From Piscicola geometra (Eukaryota; Annelida; Clitellata; Hirudinida; Piscicolidae), in assembly GCA_943735955.1 (NCBI GenBank), contig OX030955.1, positions 1,433,234 to 1,497,233 of the forward strand: a stretch of 64,000 nt of DNA. The letters are read 5' to 3'. The position numbers were made by a program, and so were the translations under genes. Of this stretch, positions 30,737-42,000 are shown piece by piece. The notes below the pieces were generated by a model, which worked only from the letters and a program-made list of their open reading frames with translations, was not told the origin of the DNA and made no database searches. How positions within the stretch are numbered: the first letter of the stretch is position 1; every line of letters starts with the position of its first letter.

Positions 30737-32852
30737 AATTGTTGTTGTTGTTGTTGTTCCTCTTACTAGGGGCTGGTGTACTGCTGGTGTAGTGGTGGGG
30801 CTGCGAGAAGGGCATGTTGTCGCTCGAGAGGTCAGATACGTCCGACCTCTCGACCCGCTCCAGAATCTCAATGGAAGCATCAGTTGCTGTTGTTGTTGTT
30901 GTTATCGGTGTTGTTGTAGTGTTGTTGTTGTTGGGAGGGATGGTGAGGGTGTTGTTATTGCGAGGAAGCATGTTGATGCTGCCACTTCTCTGTTTCGTCT
31001 GTCTCTTCTCCAATTCCACGTCCATGGTGTTGTTGTTGTTGTTGTTGTTAGCAACTTTATTGTTTCTCTTGTTGTTGTTGTTGACACCTTGAGTAGCCAC
31101 TCCTAACACAGAACTATCAGCTTTATCACCCACATTTCCATCATCATCACCATCATCAGCATCATCAGCATCATTACCATCATCATCACCACGCACCAAC
31201 TCTTCACTCTTCCTCCCACCTTCTTGCCCACCATCACTCACTCCTCGACTGCCCGAACTCCTACTCACGCATGACTTCCTACTAACATCACTAGGCATCC
31301 TGAATGTGTCTCTTCTGTTGCTCTTGTTGATGTTGTTGATGATTTCGTTGTTGTTGTTGTTGTGGGATTTGTTGATGACGTTGTTGTTACTTTTGTTGTT
31401 GTTATTTTGTTTTTTGAGGGGTGAGTTATCAGGCGTAAAGGCCTTGATGATTCGACCCACATTGTTCGTCTCTTCTGCTTCAGAATTCACCTCAAAATAT
31501 ATCTCCCTTCCATGATCATTATCACCACCACTAGCACCACCACCACCATCACCTTCAACACCACCACCACCATCATCATCATCACGACCACCCCCACCAT
31601 CATCATCACGACCACCACCACCATCATCATCACGACCACCACCACCACCATCATCATCACCAACCACTCCTCCTCTGGAAGGGTCTCTCGATCGCGTGGC
31701 AGCATCCCTCCCACCTGGAGCCTCATCCTGCAGGGAACCCTCCCTGAACACCTCGATGTAGTCGCGGTACACGACGCCTCCAGTGGTCGCCTTGTGGTGG
31801 TTTCGGACACTACTACTACTAGCACCGACACCAACTCCAACATTGATCACCTCAAGCAAGCCTCCCACTTCTTCTTCTTCTTGATCAGTGCCATGAACAT
31901 CACTATAATGTACTCTCTCCTCATCCTCATCACCATCTCCATCACGTTTCTCCTGATTATGATTCTCTTGTGAAAAGACTTCACCCTGATTATAATCTTG
32001 CGGCCCCTCATCATCCTGATGATGATCCTGTGACTCATCCCCGTCATCTTGATAACGATCTTGTAGCACCTCCCCCTCGCGCGAGATGGGTAGGTAAGTC
32101 TCACTCAAGCGCACGCTCAGTTCGGGAAACATTGCCATTGAGGGCAGTTCCTGAGAGAGGGCAGTTGTGGTTGTGGTGGTAGTGATGGTTGTTGTGGTGG
32201 TGGTGGTTGTTGTTGTAGTGGTGGTTGTGGTAGTTGTTGTGGTTGTTGTTGTAGTGGTGGTTGTGGTTGTTATGGTGGTTGGGGTGATGGTTGTTGTTGT
32301 AGTGGTGGTTGTTGTGATGGTGTTGTTGTGGTGGTTGTTAGGGTGGTGGTTGTTGTGGTGGTGGTTGTTGTGGTGGTGTTGTTGTGGTGGTTGTGGTCGT
32401 GGTGGCAGTTGTTGTGGTGGTGGTTGTTGAGGTGGCGGTTGTTGTGGTGGTTGTGGTCGTGGTTGCAGTTTTGGTTGTGGTGGTTGTGGCTGTGGGTGTG
32501 GTGGTGGTTGTTGTGGTGGTGGTGGGATGGTGGCAGTTGTGGTGGTGGTGGGATGGTGGCAGTTGTGGTTGTGGTGGTGGAGATTGTGAAATGATTTTGT
32601 AATTTGTGAAAGTGGTGTCAATAATAATAATAATAATAATAAGAATAATTTGTTTTATTTATTGTGTTTATGTCATGTGAATAGTACTAGTATTTTATTG
32701 TATTGTATTGAAGATTATGGCAAAATAAAGAGATGAATGCTAGTAGTGTTTGATGAGTTGAAAGTGAAATAGATGTTCGGAATGGCTTAGTGACATACCA
32801 ATGTCTTGTTTTCACCCATCGATACTCTCTTCTTGTGTGTTGAAAGACGCAT
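23785..32852 (-). CDS. CENPC: Inner-kinetochore protein CENP-C with two CENP-C motifs
   Basis: CENP-C bridges CENP-A nucleosomes to the outer kinetochore. Exons: 32799-32852 (tentative start), 29804-32150, 27964-29595, 27405-27575, 26834-26944, 26364-26432, 24962-25285, 24341-24519, 24068-24158, 23785-23873. They join in one frame to about 1688 residues, against about 940 in human. The long first part is disordered with poly-Asn, poly-Asp and poly-Thr. Motif 1, RRSQRTRLTPLQWYKGER, is near residue 770 and is followed by GFIISRVISP. Motif 2, RRSCRIRLKPLAWYKNER, is near 1412 and is followed by FGIEGVVYAP. The C-terminal cupin dimerisation domain has VFNVSYGKVLITL, DFFYVPPGNRYSIRNLRED and a short tail. 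The N-terminal exon is the least certain part; a start at 32138 (MAMFPEL) is the alternative. Confidence 0.9.
24584..24630 (-). repeat. LINE-tail fragment in CENP-C intron
   Basis: AATCAATCAATCAAATAAAT followed by TTCTATAGCGCTCTTTC, nearly identical to the tail at 20551 and in the same orientation. It sits 64 bases upstream of the exon beginning at 24519 in transcript sense. Confidence 0.75.
25388..26082. repeat. 13-bp minisatellite in CENP-C intron
   Basis: About 50 copies of a 13-base unit TGGTCAATGGTTC with variants (CAAGGGTCC, GATTAGTGG) fill the intron between exons at 26364 and 25285. Because 13 is not a multiple of 3, all three frames stay open for long stretches, giving false proteins rich in WSMVLVNGSGQ. 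Confidence 0.95.
26133..26164 (+). repeat. SINE 3'-end fragment
   Basis: AAGTGGCATTGAAGGGTTAT then ACGCCATTATAG matches the 3' end of the SINE family, followed by ATT repeats. Confidence 0.6.
26215..26312 (+). mobile_element. 5'-truncated SINE copy
   Basis: Begins inside the B box (GGTTCAAGTGCAACC) and runs through AACCCAAAGGCGCAAATGAA and CCGTTCGGATTATACGCCAC to an ATT-rich tail. It is about 90% identical by eye to the copy at 16558-16709, in opposite orientation. Confidence 0.85.
26440..26600. repeat. AT-rich TAATATAATA repeat in CENP-C intron
   Basis: Degenerate AATATAATAT/TTATTATTG units over 150 bases, immediately upstream of the exon at 26432 in transcript sense, followed by CA-type AACACACAGGCAT repeats to 26810. 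Confidence 0.75.
27031..27076 (+). repeat. SINE 3'-end fragment
   Basis: AAGTTGCGTCTTGAAGCCCG then TCCGGGTTTACGCCACGTTA keeps the 3' body of the SINE with a GC-rich divergence. Confidence 0.55.
27187..27365. repeat. (ACC/GCC-ACT)n triplet array in CENP-C intron
   Basis: About 180 bases of CACTACCACCACTACCGCC units. On the transcript strand it is GGT/AGT-rich, opposite to most repeat arrays in this window. Confidence 0.9.
27585..27656. repeat. (TG)n tract at CENP-C acceptor
   Basis: A TG run whose complement ends CACACACAG at the acceptor for the exon starting at 27575. The following C/CA-rich block 27735-27950 is also repetitive. Confidence 0.85.
28195..28250. repeat. In-frame (ACT)n in a CENP-C exon
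   Basis: About 17 TAG triplets on the + strand are read as ACT codons by the minus-strand CENP-C exon, coding for a pure threonine run after three alanines. The same triplet is expanded in non-coding introns at 7929 and 62847. Confidence 0.9.
32160..32590. repeat. GGTTGTGGTGGT array upstream of CENP-C large exon
   Basis: About 430 bases of GTGGTTGTTGTGGTGG units. In transcript sense it is CCACAACAACC and ends at the CTCTCAG acceptor at 32150. Open frames through it would add His/Thr/Pro-rich sequence and are treated as intronic. Confidence 0.85.
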
Positions 32853-33849
32853 CGAGTGGGTCTGTTGGGCTGGAGATTAGAGTGGTAGTGAATGGTGACC
32901 AGTGAAAGAAGCATCCGTTCTTTAAAAATGTAAATTGCAAAAAAAAAATTTTTTTTTTTTAAAATTATGTTTACTTTCATGAGGCAAGAAGTCTGAATGG
33001 TTCTCCAGGCCCATGGGGTCTTTCAGAATCGCCATGTTTGTTCTTTGTCGACTTCTTCAATAATTAAGTTATGCTACTTTCATTTGCAAGCAATGCATTT
33101 ATGGGCTGATTGAATTTCTATCCTATGCCTCGGTCTCAAGATTTGATGCCGGCCAATATTTACTTTTGTTATTATCAAATGACCCAGTGATATGCAATTT
33201 TATGAAAGAAATGCTTACCATGGATATATATCATATCAAGTTTTTGATAATGGTCAATAGTGTACCGAAATTTGTGAATTCTTTTATGGCATATATGTTT
33301 CAAAAAATTCATTATACTATTTTATAAGTTATAATTGCCCTTATAACTTATATTATAACTATGACATAGTGTAATGAAGTTCTTAATGTTTTTTTAAAAT
33401 ATTCAAATGGTTTACACAAATATTTAAAAAAACAAACCTTCCTTTTATTCGACCACTCAAAAGAGTGTTTTTATAGTTATTCATCTCCATTTAGGCTAAA
33501 TTTTAGCTGCTAAAATGCTTAGCCAAGACTTGAATTCTGAACGCCTGAAGTAAACCAGTTCTAAACTATATTTTTCCAAAAATAGGTAATTTAAATAGTA
33601 TTCAAAATAAAAAAATTCAATATAAACCTTTGTAAGTTTTCAGTTAACCAAATTTTATTTCGAAATCTTTTTAAACTGGCTCCAAAATTTGAGATAAAAT
33701 AGGGAAGGACTGACTAAAAAAGTTTACAATAAAAATTTAGTTTTAAAATATTATAATAAATACATTTTTAACTATGAATAAATAATTTGTAAAATATTTT
33801 TAGTCTTTTAAATATTTACCTATTAAAATGGACGTTAAAAAACCAAAAG
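32853..33849. other. AT-rich upstream region of CENP-C
   Basis: No convincing gene. An A/T homopolymer pair at 32938-32960 could form a hairpin. The region should include the CENP-C promoter, but I see no clear core element. Confidence 0.5.
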
Positions 33850-34631
33850 TAGGTATTAAAAGTCGGACCGGGATCATTTTGAATTCTCGGTCTTATCCCG
33901 TTTTCCCTGGTTCAATCAATCAAATAGATTTCTATAGCGCTCTTTATTCAAATTCAAGAGCGCTGGTTATCAGAATTTGCTCTCGGTCGCCTCCTGGTGC
34001 CGTACACGGCCCAATTCCGAAACTAAAACTTTGTTTAATTTCAAGTAGTTTTTAAAATATATTTATTGAAAATCATTTTCATTGCTTTAACTTAATTATT
34101 TTAAAGTAATTATATAATTGATATTGAATTTGAATAAAGAGCGCTATAGAAATCTATTTGATTGATTGATAGAGTCTTTATTGCTTTTTAAACGGGTTTT
34201 AGCTTTTAAATTAGATTATCTTGGGTCTGAAGTTAAACGACCACACGTTGAAAATGCCTATTCACATAGAATAGAAGATTCAGTTATACTGAACAACATT
34301 TTCGCTGCTTCTTGTATTATTGGAAAATGGCTCATTTTACTCAAATAAAATTAAAAAATCTTTATTATCTTCAATTTTAAAAGGAAGAAATTGTGAATAT
34401 TTTCATTCTTCACAATGGCACATATAAAACATTCCTATAATTTGATAATATATTAATTGTATAATAATTAGACATTTTTTATCTAATTAATTTTTACAAT
34501 GGGTTAACTTTTGTTACCGTTGATTCCCGTTTCCGTTATTTTTTCTAGGTTTACGACTTTTTTCGTTCTGGATTTTACTTTTTACATTCCCGTTCCCATG
34601 GAAGTATTGCGGTTACCCGGTCTGGCCTCTA
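33850..34631 (-). mobile_element. Degraded copy of the inner hAT family
   Basis: Left end AAAGTCGGACCGGGATC (about 33858) and right end GGTCTGGCCTCTA (to 34631) match the TAGAGGTCGGACCGGG terminus of the element at 15956. On the minus strand 34166-34348 encodes a decayed hAT dimerisation block (LLFSITESSILCE then a stop, FSTCGRLTSDPR). It is interrupted by a fold-back insertion. Confidence 0.75.
33913..34168. repeat. Perfect 45-bp inverted repeat made of LINE tails
   Basis: Arms 33913-33957 and 34124-34168 are exact reverse complements and both match the CAATCAATCAAAT...CTATAGCGCTCTTTATTC tail. The 166-base centre is AT-rich apart from GGTCGCCTCCTGGTGCCG. It looks like two LINE tails in head-to-head orientation or a fold-back element. 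Confidence 0.9.
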
Positions 34632-34903
34632 GTAGGTATCGGTTTCGTTATTTCTCAATCTTTTTATTATGAACAATATCAAAAATATATTATTTTATTT
34701 TTATATTTTTTCCATAGAATTTGGAAAAATTATTTCTTTGCTACCGGGCTTGTTCTTTTTCGTCATTTCATAAAATGCAGATCTCCTCTGAAGCACCCCC
34801 TTGCGTTCTCATGAAGGCAGTATGTTTTTAAGTGTTTACTAAAAGTTATCTTATTACATCAACTCGTTTGAAAACAATTAAAAATAATTTCACGCCCTTA
34901 AAG

Positions 34904-36145
34904 AAGAGCGTTAACAAGTTATACAAAACACTCAAGAAATGGCATTTCAAATCACTGCCACTCAATGTAGGATTTAGAAATTAGCTTTAAGATAATGAAA
35001 TAGGAATTTGTATTATAGCTAATGTAATTTAAAAATCAAAACTATTTATTTTAATATAGTTATATAAATTAAAAGTTTTGTCACTAATATTGCTTTTTCA
35101 TTTGTAGTATTGGAAAAGAAACAAAGCTTTGAATGCGTCTGAGAAGATTGCAAAAGTTATAGTATTTTTGAATCTTTATATAAGCGTTGAGGTTCGTTTT
35201 ATAGAGTTTCAAATGCTCTTTATAACATTTCTTAAAAAGTAAAAAGTAGAAATAAAATTTATTATTTATGCTGAAGATCATCAAGGTTCTGCACATAATT
35301 AAGGTTCTAGCCCCTGCTATAGCTCAAGTAAAAGACATTGAATTGACAACGCAAGAAAAGATGTCTGCAAAACGTGAAATGAGAGTTTTTGGACCAGAGA
35401 GTGATAAACTGCGCTCACACAAGAGTGACAAAATCATCTCACTGACTAGCTATCAATTGATCTCAAGGATGAACGATAAATCCATCTCAGGAAAGAGTGA
35501 TAAGTCCATCTCACCGAATAGAGATAAATTCTACTCATTCCATAAAGCATGCTCATTTGTAAGTAAAAGTGTAAATTCTAATGATTGAACAATTATCTGG
35601 TTTAAAAAAGATTCTATTTGAATTATAAAATCATTAACTTGCCATTAAAATTTAATTATTAAAAACTACTCAAGTTGAGTCTTCTCAAGTTTTATGGCAC
35701 TCTCAAGAAATACAACTTCAAATCTCTCCCTGCCAATGTAAGCTTCAGAATGTTGTAAAAAATATTTTTATTTAAAATATTTAGATTATAATTCAACTTT
35801 TAAGTTTTTTTGCTTTTGTAGTATTGGATGGCTACTGAAAGGCTGAACAATCTAGAAAGAGCGGCAAAAATCATAGTCTTTCTGAACCTTTATGTTACTG
35901 TTGAGGTTTGCTGCTTTGTTAAAACTTAATTTATTAATAAATAACCAAATTTAGATTTATTCCTGCAGTAGACAAAACATAAGTAAATTAAAAACAATAT
36001 TTTTTTTATAATCAATAATTTGTATCCAAACATGTAGGTTCTTGTTCCAGCTATAGCTCAAATACAGAGAGTTCATTATTTGAGGGAAGAGATGAATGTT
36101 GCTGAAGGTTTAAGCGGGTTGGTGCTGTATGATGAAGAGAAATGA
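34904..36145 (+). CDS. Unrecognised protein with a duplicated three-exon module
   Basis: I do not recognise this gene. Two modules have the same architecture: exon a of 63 nt (34904-34966; 35675-35737), exon b of 84 nt (35108-35191; 35822-35905) and exon c (35304-35558 or to the stop at 35588; 36038-36145), all in phase 0. Module 1 reads KTLKKWHFKSLPLN, YWKRNKALNASEKIAKVIVF then VLAPAIAQVKD. Module 2 reads GTLKKYNFKSLPAN, YWMATERLNNLERAAKIIVF then VLVPAIAQIQR. Each module has one hydrophobic segment across the b/c junction. Exon c of module 1 adds a degenerate SDKSIS-rich tail and has a perfect GTAAGT donor at 35559, so the modules may form one protein of 219 or more residues. The true 5' end is not found. 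Confidence 0.6.
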
Positions 36146-37015
36146 AAGAATAAGAACTGATGAATTGAAGGGGTCGAGTGAAATGGCTAAATAGTTCGTT
36201 GTATTCCAACAGTATTTGTTGCAGTATTTACAATTTCTTGATACGACTGACTTCTATATTATGAATGTGAACCCGCTTTTTATTGATTGGGTTATTTTTA
36301 AATAACTTAAAAACTTGTTAAATAGTTTTAAATAATTATCAATGAAGAGCAGTAACGTATTCGAAATAACCTCTATTTGGCCGAATATGAATGAAGGGTA
36401 AAAAATAAGAGTAAATTTCATTTAAGATTTTAAAATATGAAAAATTATGAAATTTAAATTTTTTTATAAAAAATTAACAAATCTTCGTTTTTTGCACTAC
36501 CCCAAGTATTCGGTCGATTAAAGAAACAGCAAAATATCGGCTACTGAAGCTACTTTTCAAGCCCGAAAAGTAATGTGCGGTACAGCCCTTTTTGAGATGA
36601 TAAGCACATTTCACGCATAACAGGCCAAATAACTTATATATTATAAGAAGAATATTTTAATTAAGCAAATGAATTTGTTCAATTACAATTCGTCTCAATG
36701 GTTTAGTTATTATTAATCTTTCCTTGATAAACGTTTTAATACTATTTCTTCTTAATTTTAGGTTTTTTACTTGATTAGTCTACTTGAAATTTAATTTTAA
36801 TTCTAATTTTTTGGATAGTTCGTCAAATCCTAATCATATTTATTTTTTATTTATTTAATTTTCTAAAATTTTAGTTTTACTATATATATTTATATATATA
36901 CTAATGTATATATATATTACAATTATTATTGACCATTAGTATAAATAAATAAAAAAAAGAATGAAATTGGGAAGCAAGAGATTGATGAATGGAAAATGAG
37001 CAGTAAATTTGTAAG
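36146..37015. other. AT-rich intergenic DNA
   Basis: No gene seen. Long TATATATA tract near 36880-36920 and short poly(A/T) runs. Confidence 0.5.
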
Positions 37016-37485
37016 TTATTGTGATCGGTCGAACAAGTACGTTTTCAGGGAACGGCTGAATGTCGCGGTCGAGCTCGGGGATTTGTGTCTATTGGGAAGA
37101 CTATTCCAAAGAGTCGGCGCTGCGACAAAAAAGCTTCTTGCACCTGCATACTTGAGTTTGTAGCTCTGTGGAACTACATCTCTTGACCTGGAAGACCTGA
37201 GTCTTTCCCTCTGGGGAAGACATGCTTTCATGACAATACTACTCGAAAAATAATCTGGGCACTCATTAGACAGACACTTGTGCATTATCAAGATGTTTTG
37301 TATTCAAGTCTGTTTTCAACACGAAGCCAGTGGAGCTCCTTGAGAACAGGGCTGATGTGATCATACTTTCTAGCACCTGTTATGAGCCTAGCAGTGGTGT
37401 TGATTACAGACTGAATTTTCTGCAGCTGCGTCATTGGCAACCCAGTGAGAATGATATTGCCGTAGTCAATTCGACTTTAAAACTT
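37016..37485 (-). mobile_element. LINE ORF2 C-terminal fragment
   Basis: The minus strand encodes IDYGNIILTGLPMTQLQKIQ, then ARLITGARKYDHISPVLKEL, a broken YKTS** point, and further GARSFFVAAPTLWNSLP and FSRSLKTYLFDRSQ. This is the classic thumb/C-terminal region of CR1/L2/Jockey reverse transcriptases. In-frame stops make it a dead copy. It differs in sequence from the 20-kb LINE, so it is a second family or lineage. Confidence 0.85.
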
Positions 37486-37674
37486 TAGGTTTAGATAGAC
37501 CCTCATTATTTATGTGAATTCGCAAATTCTAGTTTGGTACAAATAGCTAAAAATAGTCCTATTTCGCATGCGCAATGAAAATTTGGATGGAACATATATA
37601 TTTTGTATTGTTTATTAAAAAATCAATTAATTATAATTTTTTTTCATAATTATATTATTTATTAAAGTATTCTA

Positions 37675-37850
37675 AAGACCAACAAAATTTGGTTCGGTTT
37701 CAGCGCAAAATATATTATTTTCTTAGTTTCGGTTTCGGCCGTATCTAAATCTACAGTTTTAGCAATTTTTCGGTTTCGGCCACAACTAATATTGGAAGTT
37801 TCGGCTCAATTTCGGTTTTGGCCGAAATAGATCTAACATTGGCTTAAAAA
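37675..37850. mobile_element. Solo terminal fragment of the outer hAT family
   Basis: GGTTCGGTTTCAGCGCAAAA followed by TTTCGGTTTCGGCCGTATCT and further TTTCGG units parallels the left subterminal region 15630-15800. No right end or transposase is adjacent. Confidence 0.7.
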
Positions 37851-37859
37851 TCCAAAATT

Positions 37860-39088
37860 TAATTTATCCTTAATCGAACTCGAACTATTAAAAACAATAT
37901 TATTTGTGAAGATTAAACGAAATTTCGCACAAGTAAAACAATGAATTTAATAATTTTTTTACATGAATTCAGCGAGGTATGTAGGAAACTGAGAACGGCT
38001 TGTTTCGAGCTTTAGTTAGGTTTTTTGCTTTGAAGCAACATATTCTCTACATTCTGACTCAGAATTTCTGAGTGTGGATCTGGTCATCGAAAAAGTTATG
38101 CGGGTGCCAGCCACGTGGTACCGAATGTTTTTAGATGCCGCTCTTTTATTTTTATCCACATTCATTTATCAGAAATTATGTGACTACTCATTTAAATATG
38201 TTTTTGGACGAGGCTTTAGTTTCATTGCAATCCTTTTAGAATCATTAACCAAAAAGCACTTCTCATTCAGTCCAATACAACGAAACAAATTATTACAACT
38301 TATTAAATTTAAATGACTTATTTAAAATTATGACATTATTATATTTAAAATTATGACATTATTATATTTATAATTATGACATTGTTATATTTAAAATACC
38401 TCAATTTTTTTCGGTTTTATGTAACATTAAACCAATGATTCATTTCAGAAACATCGCCAAATCAATATTTTATTTAAAAGCATTTTAGCATTCTTCTGAA
38501 ATAAAAAAACAAAGTTAGCATCGATGCAAAATGCTTTATATCTTCACTATTTTCTTCTGATGTTTGATCAGATGACAAAATACATTGGAAATACAGAATG
38601 GTTTTAAGGCTAATATAATCTAGAACTCATTATTTGGCCTTATTATAGAATGATCTAAAAGTCTTCTGTATAAAAGTATGACATAAAATAGAAATATGGC
38701 ACTAAAACTTGAATTACTTTCAAACACCTAGCGAACACTGCAAACTGAACTCACGAACTAATTCGATAGGATTTGAATACTATGAAAAACAACACTCCAG
38801 TTGGTGTAATCTGATGATGGTTAAATAATTAAACAAAAAAAATTCGCAGTTATTGATTAAATTGAAAAAGTGGGAAGGCGCGTGCACATAGAAAAACATC
38901 ATTGCTCTCAGAAGGATGAAGAAGTGATGACGACCATGACAAATAGGCCAATTCTGCAACAGAAGCTCTAGCACTAAGTCCTATTTTTCTACTACAAGCA
39001 GTTTATATATTTAATTCACTTATTAATAAATGCAATTAGATAAAACAAATTATATAGTGTAAAACAACAGCATTCAAAGTGATTCTAA
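37860..39088. other. Spacer upstream of laminin 3' end
   Basis: No gene supported. Short direct repeats ATGACATTATTATATTTA at 38325-38390. Open frames at 38074-38316 (+) and 38780-38974 (-) show no family resemblance. The 3' UTR of laminin gamma should begin just below 39089. Confidence 0.5.
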
Positions 39089-42000
39089 TCACTCTTCCTT
39101 GTAGACTGGCTCAAGGGCGATGGGCTTGAAGCACTCTTGAGGGATGCTTATGCTGATCTTTTCGAGGTTTGTCACATCACTTTCCAACTGAGCCAGTTCC
39201 TTTGTGTACTCATCAGAAACGTTCTGGCAGGTGAAAAAGTGGAGGAGTTAAGAAATAGTTTAGAGGTGATGCAAAGACGTTGAAGCGATGAGAAAAAACC
39301 AAATAGAAAAAACCGATGAGTTTTAGAGAAAATGTATAGAAAATGTATTCTCTTGACTTAATATTGGAGCAGTATTTTTCCTCAAATGTCCAAACCTGGA
39401 ATCTTGCTTGCTCGGTCTCCAGGGTGTCGAAGATGGAGTGCTCAATGATCCCTTGTGCTGGACCTTGAAACTTCTCGATCTCCACGCTCAGCTTCTTCAT
39501 CTTTTCTTCTTCTATTGGGTCCAGACCGTGATCTGTCAAGGTGTGCATTGCTGTGAAGGCAGAGAGATATACAACAACAAAATAACTGAGTTATATTAAA
39601 ATATCATACTAAAGGAAATTGTTTCATATTACATTTTTTACGGTTAAGGGGTGAATTAAATGCATTTGCATTCAAAGCATCAAAATTACCGCTTCTCAAA
39701 GACTAACCGAAGTAGTATTGAAGCTCGTCTGCCATGGCATTTGTCATGGAAAGAGCATTGTTCGTCTCAGCGATTGAGAGGTTGATCTGCGCCAGTATGT
39801 CTTGCAGCTGAGGATGTAATGCACAATTAAAAAATAACCGTTTCAATGCTATGCAATCATGCAATTTGAAGCATCCGCTCTTCAATCGTTTCACACCACC
39901 TCCTCAAGAGCCAGGGTATCATTGTGGTTTTGAATTTCCAACTCGGCCAACTCAGCTTCCGCCTGGTCCAACTGCTGATCCACCTCGGACACAAAAACTT
40001 CTATCACGTCTGTCGAGTTCTCCAATCTGGCAAACTCTTTCTCTTTCTCATCCAACTCCTGCGTGGAGACAAGAAGCATGTGGGAAACGCTTTGTTTGAG
40101 ACTGCGTCGATATCTTCTTTTCATTCTAGCGCAAAAAAACCAGCCTACCTTTCACATACAGGCCTGATTGCTACAAATGAACACGCACCAACAACAATTT
40201 ATTACCTGGGTTCTTTTGAGCATCTGCGAGACGAGCTCATTGTTACGATGTTCCAGGTCGTCTGCGTTCACATCGCCTGCTGGTCCGGCCATGCGAATCC
40301 ATGACTCTTGCAGCTGGTGGAAGGTGATGGAGGTAATGATTATGTAAACGTGAAAAATGTCTAAAGTCAATTAACTTCTAGCGAGACTTATTAGAGGGCT
40401 CAAAGCGGCTCGAGCATTGCCAGGGCAAAGACATGAGAACAGAAAAGAGATCGTAGGGAAGACCTTCTCGTGTATCTCTTTAACGTAGGTCTCTTGAGGA
40501 TCTCCCACTGATGCAATGGCTTTCTCACTCTTCTCCCTACTGCTCTCTATCTTCTCGTCGAATGCTGCATGCAAAATGCAGTGAAGTAGTGTTATATTGG
40601 GATGTGGGAAGAAAAATTATTCAAAAGATATTCTCTCTTATGTCAAATCCACCTTTGAACGTTTCCAGTATTTTGCTAGCTTCCATGAAGACTTCTTCTA
40701 CTTTATCATACGCGCTCTTGGACCTGTAAGATGCGTTTTTTAAATATTTAAGGTTTCAAAAATTTCATTGATCCCGTAAACTTAAAAGCATTCGTCAGTA
40801 CAGGCGTTTCAGAAAATAGGAATCTGGGAGATCTTTGAATAAACGCTCTACAAGTTTAAAAAAGAGAGCTTTGTTAAGATCATCAAGACCTACCTATTGA
40901 GCGCCTGGTGAGCGGTTTCATCAAGTCCTTTCCTGTCAGCCTGAAATGGTAGGGTGTCAGTTTATGCCATTGTTATCAAATATTTCTTTGAGTTAAGAAA
41001 AATTTAAAGATTCAATGGCATCGAAGGAATGAATGAATATTGTAAAATGTACTAAAAAGCTATCAATCGAAGGCAAAAAAGATGAAAATATGACGGACCA
41101 GAGCTATATGAGTGCTACTGAGCAGGAGGGTGAGATTGCGCTGCGTCTGGTGGAACAGACTGTGGAGGTCTTCCAAGGCTTTCAACTGCTCTTCCGCTTT
41201 TTGGTTGTCCGTCTTCAGCTGCCAAGTTAGAATCGCAAGGATAGAGATAGATGTGACAATACCAAGCCTGGCCAACAATATAATGCTCGACAAAAGCCTA
41301 CAATGTGCAGGAAATAGGTTCCGTTGAGCTTTTCCATGTCCACGAACGGCACTTCCTCAACGTCGACCTCCTGCAGCAACACCCCCGACACGTTCAACAG
41401 CACCACCACCCTCTCCTTCGCCACCTCAGTCTCATTCATCACCTTCTTGTACTTCTCAGTCATCAAAGCGTTTCTGGAGCAGGAAATACGTCAACAGAGA
41501 TAGCAATAGTGTAATTCCATAAAATTTATAAGACCATTAAATCTATATAAAATGTTTTTTATCGATATTAATCCTTCTGCTTTATTCTTTTATCAAGTCG
41601 AGTACACTTCATGGTGACCTGCAACACCACAGTTAAACTCACAAGTTCTGCAGAGCTGCCACTTTTTCATCACGCTCAGTCACAATAGTGCCCCATTTCT
41701 GATGCAGTCCGATTATCTCGGCATTCAGCTCTTTTATTTGTTCGAGCATCTCATCAACCTCACTCAGCTTTGTTTCGAGGCTGTGGGTGGTAAAAGTGCT
41801 TGCAATGGCTGCTTAAACAATACTTCCTGTAACTCACTCCAAGACGATTTCCCTGGCCTGCTTGGCGACGTTAGTGAGATCATCCGATTGCCTGCCTGAC
41901 TGCCGCTGTCTCTCCTTGATCTGTTCGAGCAGTTCCTCCTTCTGCTGGTTCAACACCTGCGTCAGGTTCTGTATCTCGTCCTTGAAGCCCTGTCAGGATT

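Noticed and set aside
32167..32602. Val/Trp-rich and Thr/His/Pro-rich frames upstream of the CENP-C large exon
   Set aside because: Low-complexity repeat with a good acceptor at its end (32150), so best read as intron.
38074..38316. 80-residue open frame between hAT relic and laminin
   Set aside because: No ATG context, family resemblance or splice support; AT-rich spacer.
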